64,000 nt of DNA from Kitasatospora albolonga (GTDB lineage Bacteria; Actinomycetota; Actinomycetes; Streptomycetales; Streptomycetaceae). Positions 23,649 to 32,797 of the stretch are shown here, piece by piece (position 1 is the stretch's first letter; each line of letters starts with the position of its first letter). The notes under the pieces were generated by a model. The model was not told where the DNA came from, searched no databases, and worked only from the letters and a program-made list of their open reading frames with translations. Position numbers and translations under genes: made by a program. The stretch covers positions 7,186,001 to 7,250,000 of the forward strand of contig CP020563.1 of assembly GCA_002082585.1 (NCBI GenBank), written 5' to 3'.

Positions 23649-25241
23649 TCAGTGCCGCGGCCCCAGCAGCCCGTGCAGACGGCTGCCCGCGCTGTTGTCC
23701 ACCGACTGGGCCGCCGCCTTCGCCGCCGGCAGCGGCTTCGGGTCCGGGAGGGCCGCGCAGACCGCGTCCGCCTCGCCCTCGCCCCGGCCGCGCGGGACGG
23801 TCCCGTCGGTCAGATAGGCCGTCAGGTGCTGGTCCAGGCAGGCGTTGCCGCTCAGCGTGATGCCGTGGTTGCCGCCGCCCTCCTCCACCACCAGGCTGGA
23901 GCCCCTGAGCTTGCGGTGCATGCTCACCGCGCCCGCGTACGGGGTCGCCGCGTCCCCGGTGGCCTGGAGGATCAGCGCCGCCGGGAGGCGGTCGTTGACC
24001 ACCCGGACCGGGTGGAGCGGCTCCACCGGCCAGTCCGCGCACGGCGCGTTGTACCAGGTGTTGTTCCAGGTCATGAAGGGCGCCTTGTCGTGGATGCGCC
24101 GGGTGTCGTTGCGCCAGGTGGACCAGTGCCGGGGCCACCCGGCGTCCCGGCACTGGACGGCGAGGTAAACGGAGTAGCTGTTGTCGCCGCCCGTGCCGGT
24201 GGCGCCGAAGTTCTCGTACGCCGTCACCAGCGCCTCGGTGTCCTTCTCGTTCACGTACGCGGCGAACGCCTCGGCGAGGTAGGGCCAGTAGCCGTTGTAG
24301 TACCCGCCGGGCAGGAACGTGTCCTCCAGCTCGCTCGCCCCGACCCTGCCGCCCGCGGGCTCGGCCGCGACGGCCGCCCGCATCCGGTACCAGGCGGCCT
24401 CCACCCCGGCCGGGTCCGTGCCGAGCCCGTACGTCGCGTCGTGCTTCGCCACCCAGGCCGCGAACGCCTTGTGGCGGTCGTCGAAGGCGTAGTCCTGGTT
24501 CAGGTTGCCCTGGTACCAGACGTCGTCCGGGTCGACGACCGAGTCCAGCACCAGGCGCCGCACCCGCTCCGGGTGCAGCTTCGCGTAGACCGCGCCCAGA
24601 TACGTACCGTACGAGTAACCGAAGTAGTTGAGCTGCTCCGCGCCCAGCGCCCGGCGGATCACGTCGAGGTCCTTGGCGGCGCTGACGGTGTCCATGTACG
24701 GCAGCACATCGCCGTGCTTCTCCCCGCAGGCGCGGGCGAAGGCCGCCGCCCGGTCGCGGTTGACCCGCTCCTCCCGGTAGGAGGCGGGCACTGAGTCGGG
24801 GCGTACGGGATCGGAGTGGCCGGGCAGGCAGTTCAGCGCCGGGGTGCTCTTCCCCACCCCGCGCGGGGCGAACCCGATCACGTCGTACTGGGCGGCCACC
24901 TTTTCCGGCAGCGCCGACGCCACGAACCCGGCCATCGACAGCCCGCTGCCGCCCGGCCCGCCCGGGTTGACCAGCAGCGGGCCCTGGAAGGTCTTCGCGG
25001 TGTGCGGGACCCGGGACAGGGCGAGGGTGATCTGCCGGCCGGCGGGGTCGTCGTGGTCCAGCGGGGCGCTGACCTTCGCGCACTGGAGCGTCGGATGGTT
25101 CTCCGTCGGACAGTCGGTCCACGTGAGCTCCGGGGCGGGCGGCGCGCCCGTCCCGGAGGCGGCGGCCGGGGCCGGAGCGGCGGCCAGCAGACCGGCGACC
25201 GTGGCACCGGCGGCGATCAGAATTCCTGCACGTTTCGTCAT
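23649..25241 (-). CDS. Secreted alpha/beta-hydrolase, tripeptidyl-aminopeptidase type
   Basis: A signal peptide (MTKRAGILIAAGATVAGLLAAAPAPAAA) leads a 530-residue hydrolase. Residues around 90 give PLLVNPGGPGGSG (oxyanion region) and the nucleophile elbow is FGYSYGTYLG (Ser about 200); the late TPYAGAV and GGNHGITL segments supply the acid and His, and a C-terminal TAP-like domain follows. This matches Streptomyces tripeptidyl aminopeptidases (SlpD/SlpE, Tap group) that trim N-terminal tripeptides of extracellular proteins. Start at the ATG just after GGAGG. It ends 21 bp from the convergent HEAT gene. Confidence 0.88.
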   Translation of the reverse strand: MTKRAGILIAAGATVAGLLAAAPAPAAASGTGAPPAPELTWTDCPTENHPTLQCAKVSAPLDHDDPAGRQITLALSRVPHTAKTFQGPLLVNPGGPGGSGLSMAGFVASALPEKVAAQYDVIGFAPRGVGKSTPALNCLPGHSDPVRPDSVPASYREERVNRDRAAAFARACGEKHGDVLPYMDTVSAAKDLDVIRRALGAEQLNYFGYSYGTYLGAVYAKLHPERVRRLVLDSVVDPDDVWYQGNLNQDYAFDDRHKAFAAWVAKHDATYGLGTDPAGVEAAWYRMRAAVAAEPAGGRVGASELEDTFLPGGYYNGYWPYLAEAFAAYVNEKDTEALVTAYENFGATGTGGDNSYSVYLAVQCRDAGWPRHWSTWRNDTRRIHDKAPFMTWNNTWYNAPCADWPVEPLHPVRVVNDRLPAALILQATGDAATPYAGAVSMHRKLRGSSLVVEEGGGNHGITLSGNACLDQHLTAYLTDGTVPRGRGEGEADAVCAALPDPKPLPAAKAAAQSVDNSAGSRLHGLLGPRH

Positions 25242-25418
25242 GGGGCCTCCCGAGGTGGAGGGGACGCGGCGGCGGATGACCGGTCCCCGCCGCATGCTCT
25301 CCGAGAACCACGGGCCGGGGGCCGATTCCGCGCGGAGTTGACCCGTACGGTCATGCCATCGGCCCTGCGGGAGGCGTTACGGGCCCTGCTCAGGGCGTCA
25401 CGACGAGCGGCACAGGTG

Positions 25419-26453
25419 TCACAGAAGCGTCAGCTGCGTCGGTCCCGGCTCCGGCTCGTCCGGCGTCCGCGCGGGCGCGATCCGGCGCGCTCCGCCCCGG
25501 TGCGCCGGGCCGATCCCGAACTCGTCCGCCAGCTCGTGGACCTGACGCGTGATCCGGCGCTGGTACCAGGTGGGGGCGTACGCCCCGTCCCCGTACATCC
25601 GCTCGTACCGCTCCACCAGGTGCGGGTGGTGCTGCCCGAGCCACTGGAAGTACCACTCGCGCGCGCCGGGGCGCAGATGCAGCACCAGCGGGGTCACGGA
25701 GACCGCCCCGGCCGCCGCGATGGCCGAGACCGTGGCGCGCAGCTGCTCGGGGCGGTCGCCCAGGAAGGGGACGACCGGCGCCATCAGGACCGAACAGCCG
25801 ATCCCGCTCTCCGTGAGGGCGCGCACCGCGTCGAGACGGCGGCCGGGGGAGGGGGTGCCGGGTTCGACCGTGCGCCACAGCCCGCGGTCGGTGAAGCCGA
25901 CGGAGACCGAGACACCGACCTCGGTGACCTCGGCGGCCTGCCGCAGCAGCTCCAGGTCCCGCAGGATCAGGGTGCCCTTCGTCAGGATCGAGAAGGGGTT
26001 CGCCCGGTCGCGCAGGGCGGTGATGATGCCCGGCATGAGCCGGTAGCGCCCCTCCGCCCGCTGGTAGCAGTCGACATTCGTCCCCATCGCGACGTGCTCG
26101 CCCCGCCAGTGCCGGGAGGCCAGCTCCCGCTGGAGCAGTTCGGCGGCGTTGGTCTTGACGACGATCTGCGAGTCGAAGCCGATGCCGGTGTCCAGGTCCA
26201 GATAGCTGTGGGTCTTGCGGGCGAAGCAGTACACACAGGCGTGCGAGCAGCCCCGGTAGGGGTTCACCGTCCATTCGAACGGCATCCGCGAGGCCCCGGG
26301 CACCCGGTTCAGGATCGAACGGGCCCGGATCTCGTGGAACGTGATGCCCCGGAATTCCGGGGTGTCGAAGGTGCGCGTGGTCACCGCGTCCGCGGCGAAG
26401 AGCGCGCTGTTGCCGGTCATGGAGCTGTTTTCGACCAGATTGTCCCAGCGCAT
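25419..26453 (-). CDS. Radical SAM protein of the Rv2578c family
   Basis: The 344-residue protein has the radical SAM cluster motif C-x3-C-x2-C (YRGCSHACVYCFARKTHSYL at about residue 69), followed by GTNVDCYQRAEGRYRL and ILTKGTLILRD, typical of the SPL/Rv2578c-type group of iron-sulfur enzymes. The reaction of this group is not established. The start ATG follows GAGGAGG at a normal distance. A perfect SOS box (GAAC-N4-GTTC) lies 34 bp upstream, and the mycobacterial relative has been reported among LexA-controlled genes, so DNA-damage induction is the best guess for its role. Confidence 0.9.
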   Translation of the reverse strand: MRWDNLVENSSMTGNSALFAADAVTTRTFDTPEFRGITFHEIRARSILNRVPGASRMPFEWTVNPYRGCSHACVYCFARKTHSYLDLDTGIGFDSQIVVKTNAAELLQRELASRHWRGEHVAMGTNVDCYQRAEGRYRLMPGIITALRDRANPFSILTKGTLILRDLELLRQAAEVTEVGVSVSVGFTDRGLWRTVEPGTPSPGRRLDAVRALTESGIGCSVLMAPVVPFLGDRPEQLRATVSAIAAAGAVSVTPLVLHLRPGAREWYFQWLGQHHPHLVERYERMYGDGAYAPTWYQRRITRQVHELADEFGIGPAHRGGARRIAPARTPDEPEPGPTQLTLL

Positions 26454-26486
26454 GGACGCCTCCTCGGTAGCACTGACCAAAGAATA

Positions 26487-26498
26487 GAACATGTGTTC
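26487..26498. promoter_or_regulatory. LexA (SOS) box
   Basis: GAACATGTGTTC is a perfect palindrome fitting the Gram-positive/actinobacterial SOS consensus GAAC-N4-GTTC. It lies 34 bp upstream of the radical SAM start and 104 bp upstream of the divergent SRPBCC start, in an A/T-richer stretch suitable for a promoter. Confidence 0.8.
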
Positions 26499-26601
26499 CC
26501 ATGATCGTGCGAACCGGCTTGCCGGGCCCGATTTTGAACGGCGCACCCGAGGTGGTTGGCTCAGCTCACCCCCCGAACTACGGACTGCTGGAGGAACAGC
26601 C

Positions 26602-27045
26602 ATGGCGCAGGTCGAGGCCACCACGGAGCGGATCATCGCGGCGGACGCGGAGACGGTGTTCGACGCGCTGGCCGACTACAAGGACGTCCGCGGCAAGGTG
26701 CTTCCCCCGCACTTCAGCGAGTACGAGGTCCGGGAGGGCGGCGACGGCGAGGGCACCCTCGTCCACTGGAAGCTCCAGGCCACCAGCAAGCGGGTCCGCG
26801 ACTGCCTGCTGGAGGTCACCGAGCCGACCGACGGGCAGCTCGTCGAGAAGGACCGCAACTCCTCCATGGTCACCACCTGGACCGTCACCCCGGCCGGTGA
26901 GGGGAAGTCCAGGGCCGTCGTCACGACCGTCTGGGACGGCGCGGGCGGCATCGGCGGCTTCTTCGAGCGCACCTTCGCCCCCAAGGGCCTCGGCCGGATC
27001 TACGACGAGCTGCTCCAGAACCTCGCCACCGAGGTCGAGAAGTAG
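26602..27045 (+). CDS. SRPBCC/START-like domain protein
   Basis: A 147-residue single-domain protein with the polyketide-cyclase/START helix-grip pattern: MAQVEATTERIIAADAETVFDALADYKDVRGKVLPPHFSEYEV (N-terminal strand and helix), VTEPTDGQLVEKDRNSSMVTTWTV and a long C-terminal helix. Such proteins bind hydrophobic ligands in a central cavity; no catalytic residue is evident, so a binding or stress role is as likely as an enzyme. The ATG follows GGAGGAACAGCC. It is divergent from the radical SAM gene and monocistronic, ended by a strong hairpin. Confidence 0.82.
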   Translation: MAQVEATTERIIAADAETVFDALADYKDVRGKVLPPHFSEYEVREGGDGEGTLVHWKLQATSKRVRDCLLEVTEPTDGQLVEKDRNSSMVTTWTVTPAGEGKSRAVVTTVWDGAGGIGGFFERTFAPKGLGRIYDELLQNLATEVEK

Positions 27046-27051
27046 GACACG

Positions 27052-27090
27052 CGGGTGGGGCCGGGCCGTTCGACGGCCCGGCCCCACCCG
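27052..27090. terminator. Strong hairpin terminator after the SRPBCC gene
   Basis: Perfect 18-bp stem CGGGTGGGGCCGGGCCGT with its complement and a 3-nt TCG loop, 6 bp after the stop codon. It has no U-tract. Confidence 0.9.
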
Positions 27091-27265
27091 TCGGCCGCCC
27101 TCACCGGAACGAGTGGTTTTCCGGGGCGGCCGGTGGTGCGCCGTAGTGGCTCCGACCGGCGCATAAGCCCTCCGTACGCGCCCTGCGCGCCCCTCAGCAC
27201 CGTTTGCCCCGGATCGTCATGCGGTGCGAGAAATGGGCGGCGCAGAGGCGACGAGGGGAGCGTAC

Positions 27266-29665
27266 GTGGTGGGCGGTATCACGCTGGTGAAGGACGGGCC
27301 GGAGGGCACGGCCGCTTTTCCGGGCGGGCCACCGCCGCCGGACCCCGGCCCGGCCCCGGCTGCCGGCGCGATCAGCCCCCGCCGGGTCCGCATGGTCTTC
27401 CTCGGGCTGATGCTCACCCTGCTCCTCGCGGCGCTCGACCAGATGATCGTCGCCACCGCCCTGCCGAAGATCGTCGGTGAGCTGCACGGCCTGGAGAAGA
27501 TGTCCTGGGCGGTCACCGCCTACCTCCTCGCCTCCACCATCGTCCTGCCGCTCTACGGAAAGCTCGGCGACCTCTTCGGCCGCAAGGGTGTCTTCCAGTT
27601 CGCGATCGTCGTCTTCGTCATCGGCTCCGCGCTGGCGGGCTGGTCGCGGACCATGGACGAGCTGATCGCCTTCCGCGCCCTCCAGGGCATCGGCGGCGGC
27701 GGACTCATGATCGGCGTCCAGGCGATCATCGCGGACATCGTGCCGCCCCGGGAGCGCGGCCGCTACATGGGCCTCATCGGCGCGGTCTTCGGCCTCGCCT
27801 CCGTGGCCGGACCGCTGCTCGGCGGCTTCTTCACCGACCACGCCTCCTGGCGCTGGTGCTTCTTCATCAACGTGCCGTTCGGGCTGGTCACGTTCGCCGT
27901 GATCGCGGTCGTGCTGAAGCTCCCGAAGCCCGCCGTACGGCCCCGACTCGACGTGCTGGGCGCGGTGTTGCTGGCCGCCGCCTCCACCTGCCTGGTCCTG
28001 GTGACCAGTTGGGGCGGGACGGAGTACGCCTGGGGCTCGCGCACGATCCTCGGTCTGGCGGCGGGGGCCGTCGTCACGACGCTGCTCTTCGTCGCCGTCG
28101 AGCACCGCGCCGCCGAACCCATCATCCCGCTGCGGCTGTTCCGCGACTCGATCTTCAACGTCACCGGTCTGATCGGCGCCGTCATCGGCATCGCGCTCTT
28201 CGGCGCCGCCAGCTATCTGCCGACCTACCTCCAGATGGTCGACGGGGCCAGCGCCACCGAGTCCGGGCTCCTGATGCTCCCGATGATGCTCGGCATCGTG
28301 GGCGGCTCGATCGTCTCCGGCCAGCTCATCACCCGTACCGGCCGCTACCGGATCTACCCCATCGTCGGCGGCGCCGTCTCCGTCGTCGGCATGTGGCTGC
28401 TCTCGGGGCTGGAGGCGGGCACCTCCCGCCTGGAGTACAGCCTCTGGCAGGCCGTCCTCGGCACCGGCATCGGCCTGGTCATGTCGGTCCTCGTGCTCGC
28501 CGTGCAGAACTCCGTGCGCCCCGCCGACCTCGGCACCGCCACCAGTGCCAACAACTACTTCCGGCAGATCGGCGGCAGCGTCGGCGCCGCGGTCTTCGGC
28601 ACGCTCTTCGCCGGGCGGCTCTCCGACTCCCTCGGGGTCCGCCTGCCCACGGGCGTGGAGCTGCCCCCGCCCGAGTCGATCACCCCGCAGCTCGTCCACG
28701 CGATGGAACCGGCGCTCCGCGACGCCTACATCCAGGCGTACGTCGACGCGATGCCGCGCATCTTCCTCCACCTCGTGCCGGTGCTCGTCCTCGGCCTGGT
28801 CCTCGCCTTCTTCCTCAAGGAGAAACCGCTGGTGTCCCACCACAGCCCCGAAGCCGCCACCGGGCCCGCGCAGATCCCCGCCGCCCGCACCGAACCGGCC
28901 CGGCTCTCCGGTGTGCCCGTCCGCGGCAGCGTCCAGCACCCGGACGGCACGCGGGTGGACGGGGCCGCCCTCACCCTCGTCGACGTCCAGGGGCAGCAGG
29001 TCGGGCGCGGGTCCGGCGGCGAGGACGGGCGGTACGCGCTGACCGCCCCGGCCGCCGGAAGCTATGTCCTCATCGCGGCGGCGGGCGGCCACCAGCCGCA
29101 GGCCGTCAGCGTCACCGTGGGCGACCGTCCCGTGGAACTCGACGTGGTCCTCGGCGGTGCCGGACGGCTCGCCGGGTCCGTCCTGTCGGCGGACGGGGCG
29201 CCAATCCCGGACGCGGCCGTCACCCTCACCGACGTACGCGGCGAGGTCGTCGCCTCCACCCGCAGCGGGCGCGAGGGCGGTTACGTCATCACCGAGCTCG
29301 TCGCGGGCGAGTACACCCTCGCCGCCGCTGCCCCCGGCTTCCGCCCCGCCGCCCTCCCGGTCAGCGTCCAGGCGGCCCGCGAGACCCGGCAGGACATCGA
29401 ACTCGCGGGCGGGGCCGTGCTGCGCGGCATCGTCCGGGCCACCGGCGGCCGGCCCGTGGAGGACGCCCGGGTCACCCTGCTGGACGCGGCGGGCAATGTG
29501 GTGGACACCCTGACCACCGGGCCCGACGGGTCGTTCCGCTTCGTGGACCTGTCCTCCGGCGAGTACACGGTGATCGCCGCCGGATACCCGCCGGTCGCGA
29601 CCGTGCTCCAGGTGCCGGGCGGCAGCCGCGCGGAACGGGACCTCCAGCTGGGCCACGAGGACTGA
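27266..29665 (+). CDS. DHA2-family MFS efflux transporter with three C-terminal carboxypeptidase-regulatory-like domains
   Basis: The product (about 799 residues) has 14 predicted membrane helices in residues about 40-520, with the DHA2/drug-proton antiporter motifs ([31 protein letters not shown], and [19 protein letters not shown]). After the last helix ([21 protein letters not shown]) come three homologous repeats of about 75-80 residues with the signature G.V...dG.pv..A.VTL.D..G.vv....tg.dG.Y....l..G.Ytl.a, i.e. carboxypeptidase-regulatory/Cna-B-like beta-sandwiches, probably cytoplasmic. Start chosen at GTG 27266, preceded by AGGGGAG; GTG 27224 is a longer alternative. Substrate is unknown. 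Multidrug exporters rarely carry this tail. Confidence 0.87.
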   Translation: MVGGITLVKDGPEGTAAFPGGPPPPDPGPAPAAGAISPRRVRMVFLGLMLTLLLAALDQMIVATALPKIVGELHGLEKMSWAVTAYLLASTIVLPLYGKLGDLFGRKGVFQFAIVVFVIGSALAGWSRTMDELIAFRALQGIGGGGLMIGVQAIIADIVPPRERGRYMGLIGAVFGLASVAGPLLGGFFTDHASWRWCFFINVPFGLVTFAVIAVVLKLPKPAVRPRLDVLGAVLLAAASTCLVLVTSWGGTEYAWGSRTILGLAAGAVVTTLLFVAVEHRAAEPIIPLRLFRDSIFNVTGLIGAVIGIALFGAASYLPTYLQMVDGASATESGLLMLPMMLGIVGGSIVSGQLITRTGRYRIYPIVGGAVSVVGMWLLSGLEAGTSRLEYSLWQAVLGTGIGLVMSVLVLAVQNSVRPADLGTATSANNYFRQIGGSVGAAVFGTLFAGRLSDSLGVRLPTGVELPPPESITPQLVHAMEPALRDAYIQAYVDAMPRIFLHLVPVLVLGLVLAFFLKEKPLVSHHSPEAATGPAQIPAARTEPARLSGVPVRGSVQHPDGTRVDGAALTLVDVQGQQVGRGSGGEDGRYALTAPAAGSYVLIAAAGGHQPQAVSVTVGDRPVELDVVLGGAGRLAGSVLSADGAPIPDAAVTLTDVRGEVVASTRSGREGGYVITELVAGEYTLAAAAPGFRPAALPVSVQAARETRQDIELAGGAVLRGIVRATGGRPVEDARVTLLDAAGNVVDTLTTGPDGSFRFVDLSSGEYTVIAAGYPPVATVLQVPGGSRAERDLQLGHED

Positions 29666-29668
29666 GGC

Positions 29669-29697
29669 GTACGGGGGCGGGGGCGCCGACCCCGTAC
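29669..29697. terminator. Hairpin between convergent MFS and LysR genes
   Basis: An 8-bp stem GTACGGGG / CCCCGTAC with a 13-nt GC-rich loop, 3 bp after the MFS stop. The rest of the 120-bp gap is made of scattered GAGGCCC repeats. Confidence 0.5.
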
Positions 29698-29787
29698 AGC
29701 AGAGGCCCGCGAGGAAGCGGCGGCGCGCGGGCAGAGCAGAGGCCCAGGAGGACCCCGAGGCCCACGAGGCCCGGGAGGCCCCGAGGC

Positions 29788-30735
29788 TCAGGGCGCCCCC
29801 GCGTCCTCCCGCGCCCCCCTGCCCTCCCGCACCCCCGCCTCCCGTACCGCGTCCTCCCGCACCAGCCGCATCAGCGCCCGCGCCCCCGGGCTCAGGCTCC
29901 CCGCCGCCGGAAGCACCACCACGCTCTCGTACACCGCCCGCTCCCCGCCCACGGGCTCCACCTCCACCGCGACCAGCCGGGCCGCCTCCGGCTTGCGGGA
30001 GAAGTGGTGCGGCACCACCGCGATCCCCAGCCCCTCCTGCACCAGCTCCAGCAGGCTGTGCACGTCGTTGACCTCCAGGCCCACCGTCCGCCGGACCCCC
30101 GCCGCCGCGAACGCCGCGTCCGCCGCCCGCCGGGGCCCCCAGTCCGGGTGGAAGTCGATGAACGACTCACCCGGCAGCTCCTCCCACGCCACCTTGCCCC
30201 GCCCGGCGAACCGGTGGCCCGCCGCGCACAGCACCACCATCTCCTCGCGCGCCAGCCCCATCAGCTCCCCGCGCCACTCCGCCGCGCCGACCGTGGCGGC
30301 GAACGCGAGATCGAGGCGCCCCCCGGCCACCCCGTCCAGCAGACTGCTCGTCCCCTCCTGGCGCAGCCGCAGCTCCATCTGCGGGTGGTCCCGGTGGAAC
30401 GCGGCCAGCAGCCGGGCCGGGCTCACCCCCGCCACGCACTGCTCGACCCCCACCGTCAGCGTCCCGCGCAGCAGCCCCCGTACGGCATCGACCGCGTCCC
30501 GCGCCGCCCGCGCCCCCGCGAGCGTGCGCTCCGCCTCCACCAGCAGCGCCCGGCCCGCCTCGGTGAGCCGGACCGTCCGTGTGGTGCGGCTGAACAGCGG
30601 GGTCCGCAGCTCCTGCTCCAGTGCCCGTACGGAGGCGGAGAGCCCGGACTGCGAGACGGCGAGGCGCTCGGCGGCGCGGGTGAAGTGCCGCTCCTCGGCG
30701 ACGGCGACGAAGTGCTCCAGTTGACGCAGTTCCAT
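29788..30735 (-). CDS. LysR-family transcriptional regulator
   Basis: The 315-residue protein has the winged HTH at 1-60 (RQLEHFVAVAEERHFTRAAERLAVSQSGLSASVRALEQELRTPLFSRTTRTVRLTEAG) and a two-lobed effector domain (about 90-295). It is divergent from an aldo/keto reductase gene with 112 bp between them, the usual arrangement when a LysR protein controls its neighbour. A Pro/Arg-poor, Glu/Arg/Gly-rich tail ends the protein. The inducer is unknown. Confidence 0.9.
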   Translation of the reverse strand: MELRQLEHFVAVAEERHFTRAAERLAVSQSGLSASVRALEQELRTPLFSRTTRTVRLTEAGRALLVEAERTLAGARAARDAVDAVRGLLRGTLTVGVEQCVAGVSPARLLAAFHRDHPQMELRLRQEGTSSLLDGVAGGRLDLAFAATVGAAEWRGELMGLAREEMVVLCAAGHRFAGRGKVAWEELPGESFIDFHPDWGPRRAADAAFAAAGVRRTVGLEVNDVHSLLELVQEGLGIAVVPHHFSRKPEAARLVAVEVEPVGGERAVYESVVVLPAAGSLSPGARALMRLVREDAVREAGVREGRGAREDAGAP

Positions 30736-30847
30736 GATTGAGGACTGTAGGCGATGAATCCGAGCGGAATCTCCTGTTGGACTGCTGGATCGATCTGCGG
30801 AAGCCTGGACTCCGTCCCCCCCGGCCCTCTCCCCGCGGAGCCCTCGT

Positions 30848-31849
30848 ATGTACCTGCCGTCCGCCGACCGCTACTCCGCCATGCCCTACCGGCGCACCGG
30901 CCGCAGCGGTCTCCTGCTGCCCGCGCTCTCCCTCGGCCTCTGGCACAACTTCGGAGGCGACCGCACCCCCGACGAGCAGGGCCGCATCCTGCGCCGCGCC
31001 TTCGACCTGGGCATCACCCACTTCGACCTGGCCAACAACTACGGCCCGCCGCCCGGCTCGGCCGAACTCACCCTGGGCCGCGCGCTCGCCGGTGACTTCG
31101 CGAAGCTGCGCGACGAGATCGTCATCTCCACCAAGGCCGGATACCACATGTGGGACGGGCCGTACGGGGAGTGGGGCTCGCGGAAGTATCTGCGCGCCTC
31201 CCTGGACCAGAGCCTGAAGCGCCTGGGCGTGGAGTACGTCGACATCTTCTACTCCCACCGGCCCGACCCCGACACCCCGCTCGAAGAGACCATGGGTGCG
31301 CTCGACACCGCCGTACGCCAGGGCAAGGCCCTCTACGTCGGCCTCTCCAACTACGGTGCCGACGAGACCCGCGAGGCCGCCGCGATCCTCCGAGACCTCG
31401 GCACGCCCCTGCTCATCCACCAGCCCCGCTACTCGATGCTCGACCGCCGCCCCGAGGACGGGCTGCTCACCGCGCTCGACGAGCTGGGCGTCGGCTCCAT
31501 TGCGTACTCCCCGCTGGAGCAGGGCATCCTCACCGACCGCTACCTCCACGGCATCCCGGCAGGCTCCCGGGCGGCGGGCGACAGCCCGTTCCTGACGGCC
31601 GACGCGGTCACGCCCGCGCTGGTGGAGCGGCTGCGCGCCCTGGACGCCCTGGCGAAGGAGCGCGGCCAGTCCCTCGCCCAGCTGGCCCTGGCGTGGGTGC
31701 TGCGCGGCGGCCGTCTCACCTCGGCCGTCGTCGGCGCGAGCAGCGTCGGCCAGCTGGAGAACAGCGTGGAGGCCGTCCGGAACCTGGAGTTCGGCGGCGA
31801 GGAGCTGGCCCGGATCGAGGAGCTGCTGGCCGGGCCCGGGAGCGCCTGA
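30848..31849 (+). CDS. Aldo/keto reductase (YghZ/L-glyceraldehyde-3-phosphate-reductase-like)
   Basis: The 333-residue TIM-barrel reductase contains GITHFDLANNYGPPPGSAE (catalytic Asp and Tyr at about residues 59-64), the catalytic Lys in ISTKAGYHMWDGPYGEWGSRKYL, the active His in YSHRPDPDTPLEETMGALD and the NADPH-binding VVGASSVGQLENSV near the C-terminus. The insert after the Lys and overall length match the AKR14/YghZ-type group that reduces methylglyoxal or L-glyceraldehyde 3-phosphate. Divergent LysR regulator upstream suggests inducible detoxification. Confidence 0.88.
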   Translation: MYLPSADRYSAMPYRRTGRSGLLLPALSLGLWHNFGGDRTPDEQGRILRRAFDLGITHFDLANNYGPPPGSAELTLGRALAGDFAKLRDEIVISTKAGYHMWDGPYGEWGSRKYLRASLDQSLKRLGVEYVDIFYSHRPDPDTPLEETMGALDTAVRQGKALYVGLSNYGADETREAAAILRDLGTPLLIHQPRYSMLDRRPEDGLLTALDELGVGSIAYSPLEQGILTDRYLHGIPAGSRAAGDSPFLTADAVTPALVERLRALDALAKERGQSLAQLALAWVLRGGRLTSAVVGASSVGQLENSVEAVRNLEFGGEELARIEELLAGPGSA

Positions 31850-31963
31850 CCCCGGAGAAGCAGCCGGGAGAGGAGGCCACTGGAGGGACCTTCGCCGGGC
31901 CGGGGCGGTGACAGGGGCACCCTCCCTGGCCCGGCCCGCCGCCGGGGCGTACGGTGTGGCGGC

Positions 31964-32797
31964 ATGAAGATCCTCATCAGCGCCGACATGGAGGGCGCCA
32001 CCGGAGTGACCTGGCCGGCCGACGTGCTGCCGGGCACCCCGCAGTGGGAGCGCTGCCGGCCGATGTTCACCTCCGACGTGAACGCCGCCGCCCTCGGGTT
32101 CCTCGACGGCGGCGCGGACGAGGTCCTCATCAACGAGGCCCACTGGTCGATGCGGAACCTGCTGCTGGAGCGGATGGACGAACGCGTCCAGATGCTCACC
32201 GGCAAGCACAAGTCGCTCTCCATGGTGGAGGGCATCCAGCACGGGGACGTGGACGGCGTCGCCTTCGTCGGCTACCACACCGGAGCCGGTACGGAGGGCG
32301 TCCTCGCCCACACCTATCTCGCCAACTCCATCACCGGCGTCTGGCTCAACGGCGCCCGCGCGAGCGAGGGACTGCTCAACGCGCATGTGGCCGCCGAGTA
32401 CGGCGTGCCCGTCGTCCTGGTCACCGGCGACGACCTGACCTGCGTGGACGCCGAGGGATACGCCCCGGACGCCCGCAAGGTCGCCGTGAAGGACTACGTG
32501 TCGCGGTACGCGGCGGTGTGCCGCACCCCTGCCCGTACGGCGGCGGACATCCGGAGCGCCGCCCGGGACGCCACCGCGCTCGCCGTCCGCCGGGCCCCCG
32601 TCACCGGCGGGACGTACACCGTGGAGCTGGAGTTCGACGCCGAGCATCTGGCCGCCGCCGCGACCGTGGTGCCCGGGGTGGCGCCGAGCGGTGAGAGGCG
32701 CGTCGCCTACACCAGCGGGACGATGTACGAAGGTATCCGCACGTTCAAGGCGGTGACGACGATCGTGTCGGCCGCAGTGGAGGAACAGTATGGCTGA
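31964..32797 (+). CDS. M55-family D-aminopeptidase (DppA-like)
   Basis: The 277-residue enzyme retains every zinc ligand position of B. subtilis DppA: Asp8 and Glu10 (SADMEGATG), His60 (NEAHWSMRN), His105 (VGYHTGAG) and Glu135 (RASEGLLNA), plus the nucleophile-region His116 (LAHTYL). DppA removes N-terminal D-amino acids from short peptides such as D-Ala-D-Ala. The stop overlaps the start of the M20 peptidase gene by 8 bp, so the two are coupled. Cytosolic; no signal peptide. Together with the S66 gene downstream it suggests salvage of cell-wall peptides. Confidence 0.9.
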   Translation: MKILISADMEGATGVTWPADVLPGTPQWERCRPMFTSDVNAAALGFLDGGADEVLINEAHWSMRNLLLERMDERVQMLTGKHKSLSMVEGIQHGDVDGVAFVGYHTGAGTEGVLAHTYLANSITGVWLNGARASEGLLNAHVAAEYGVPVVLVTGDDLTCVDAEGYAPDARKVAVKDYVSRYAAVCRTPARTAADIRSAARDATALAVRRAPVTGGTYTVELEFDAEHLAAAATVVPGVAPSGERRVAYTSGTMYEGIRTFKAVTTIVSAAVEEQYG

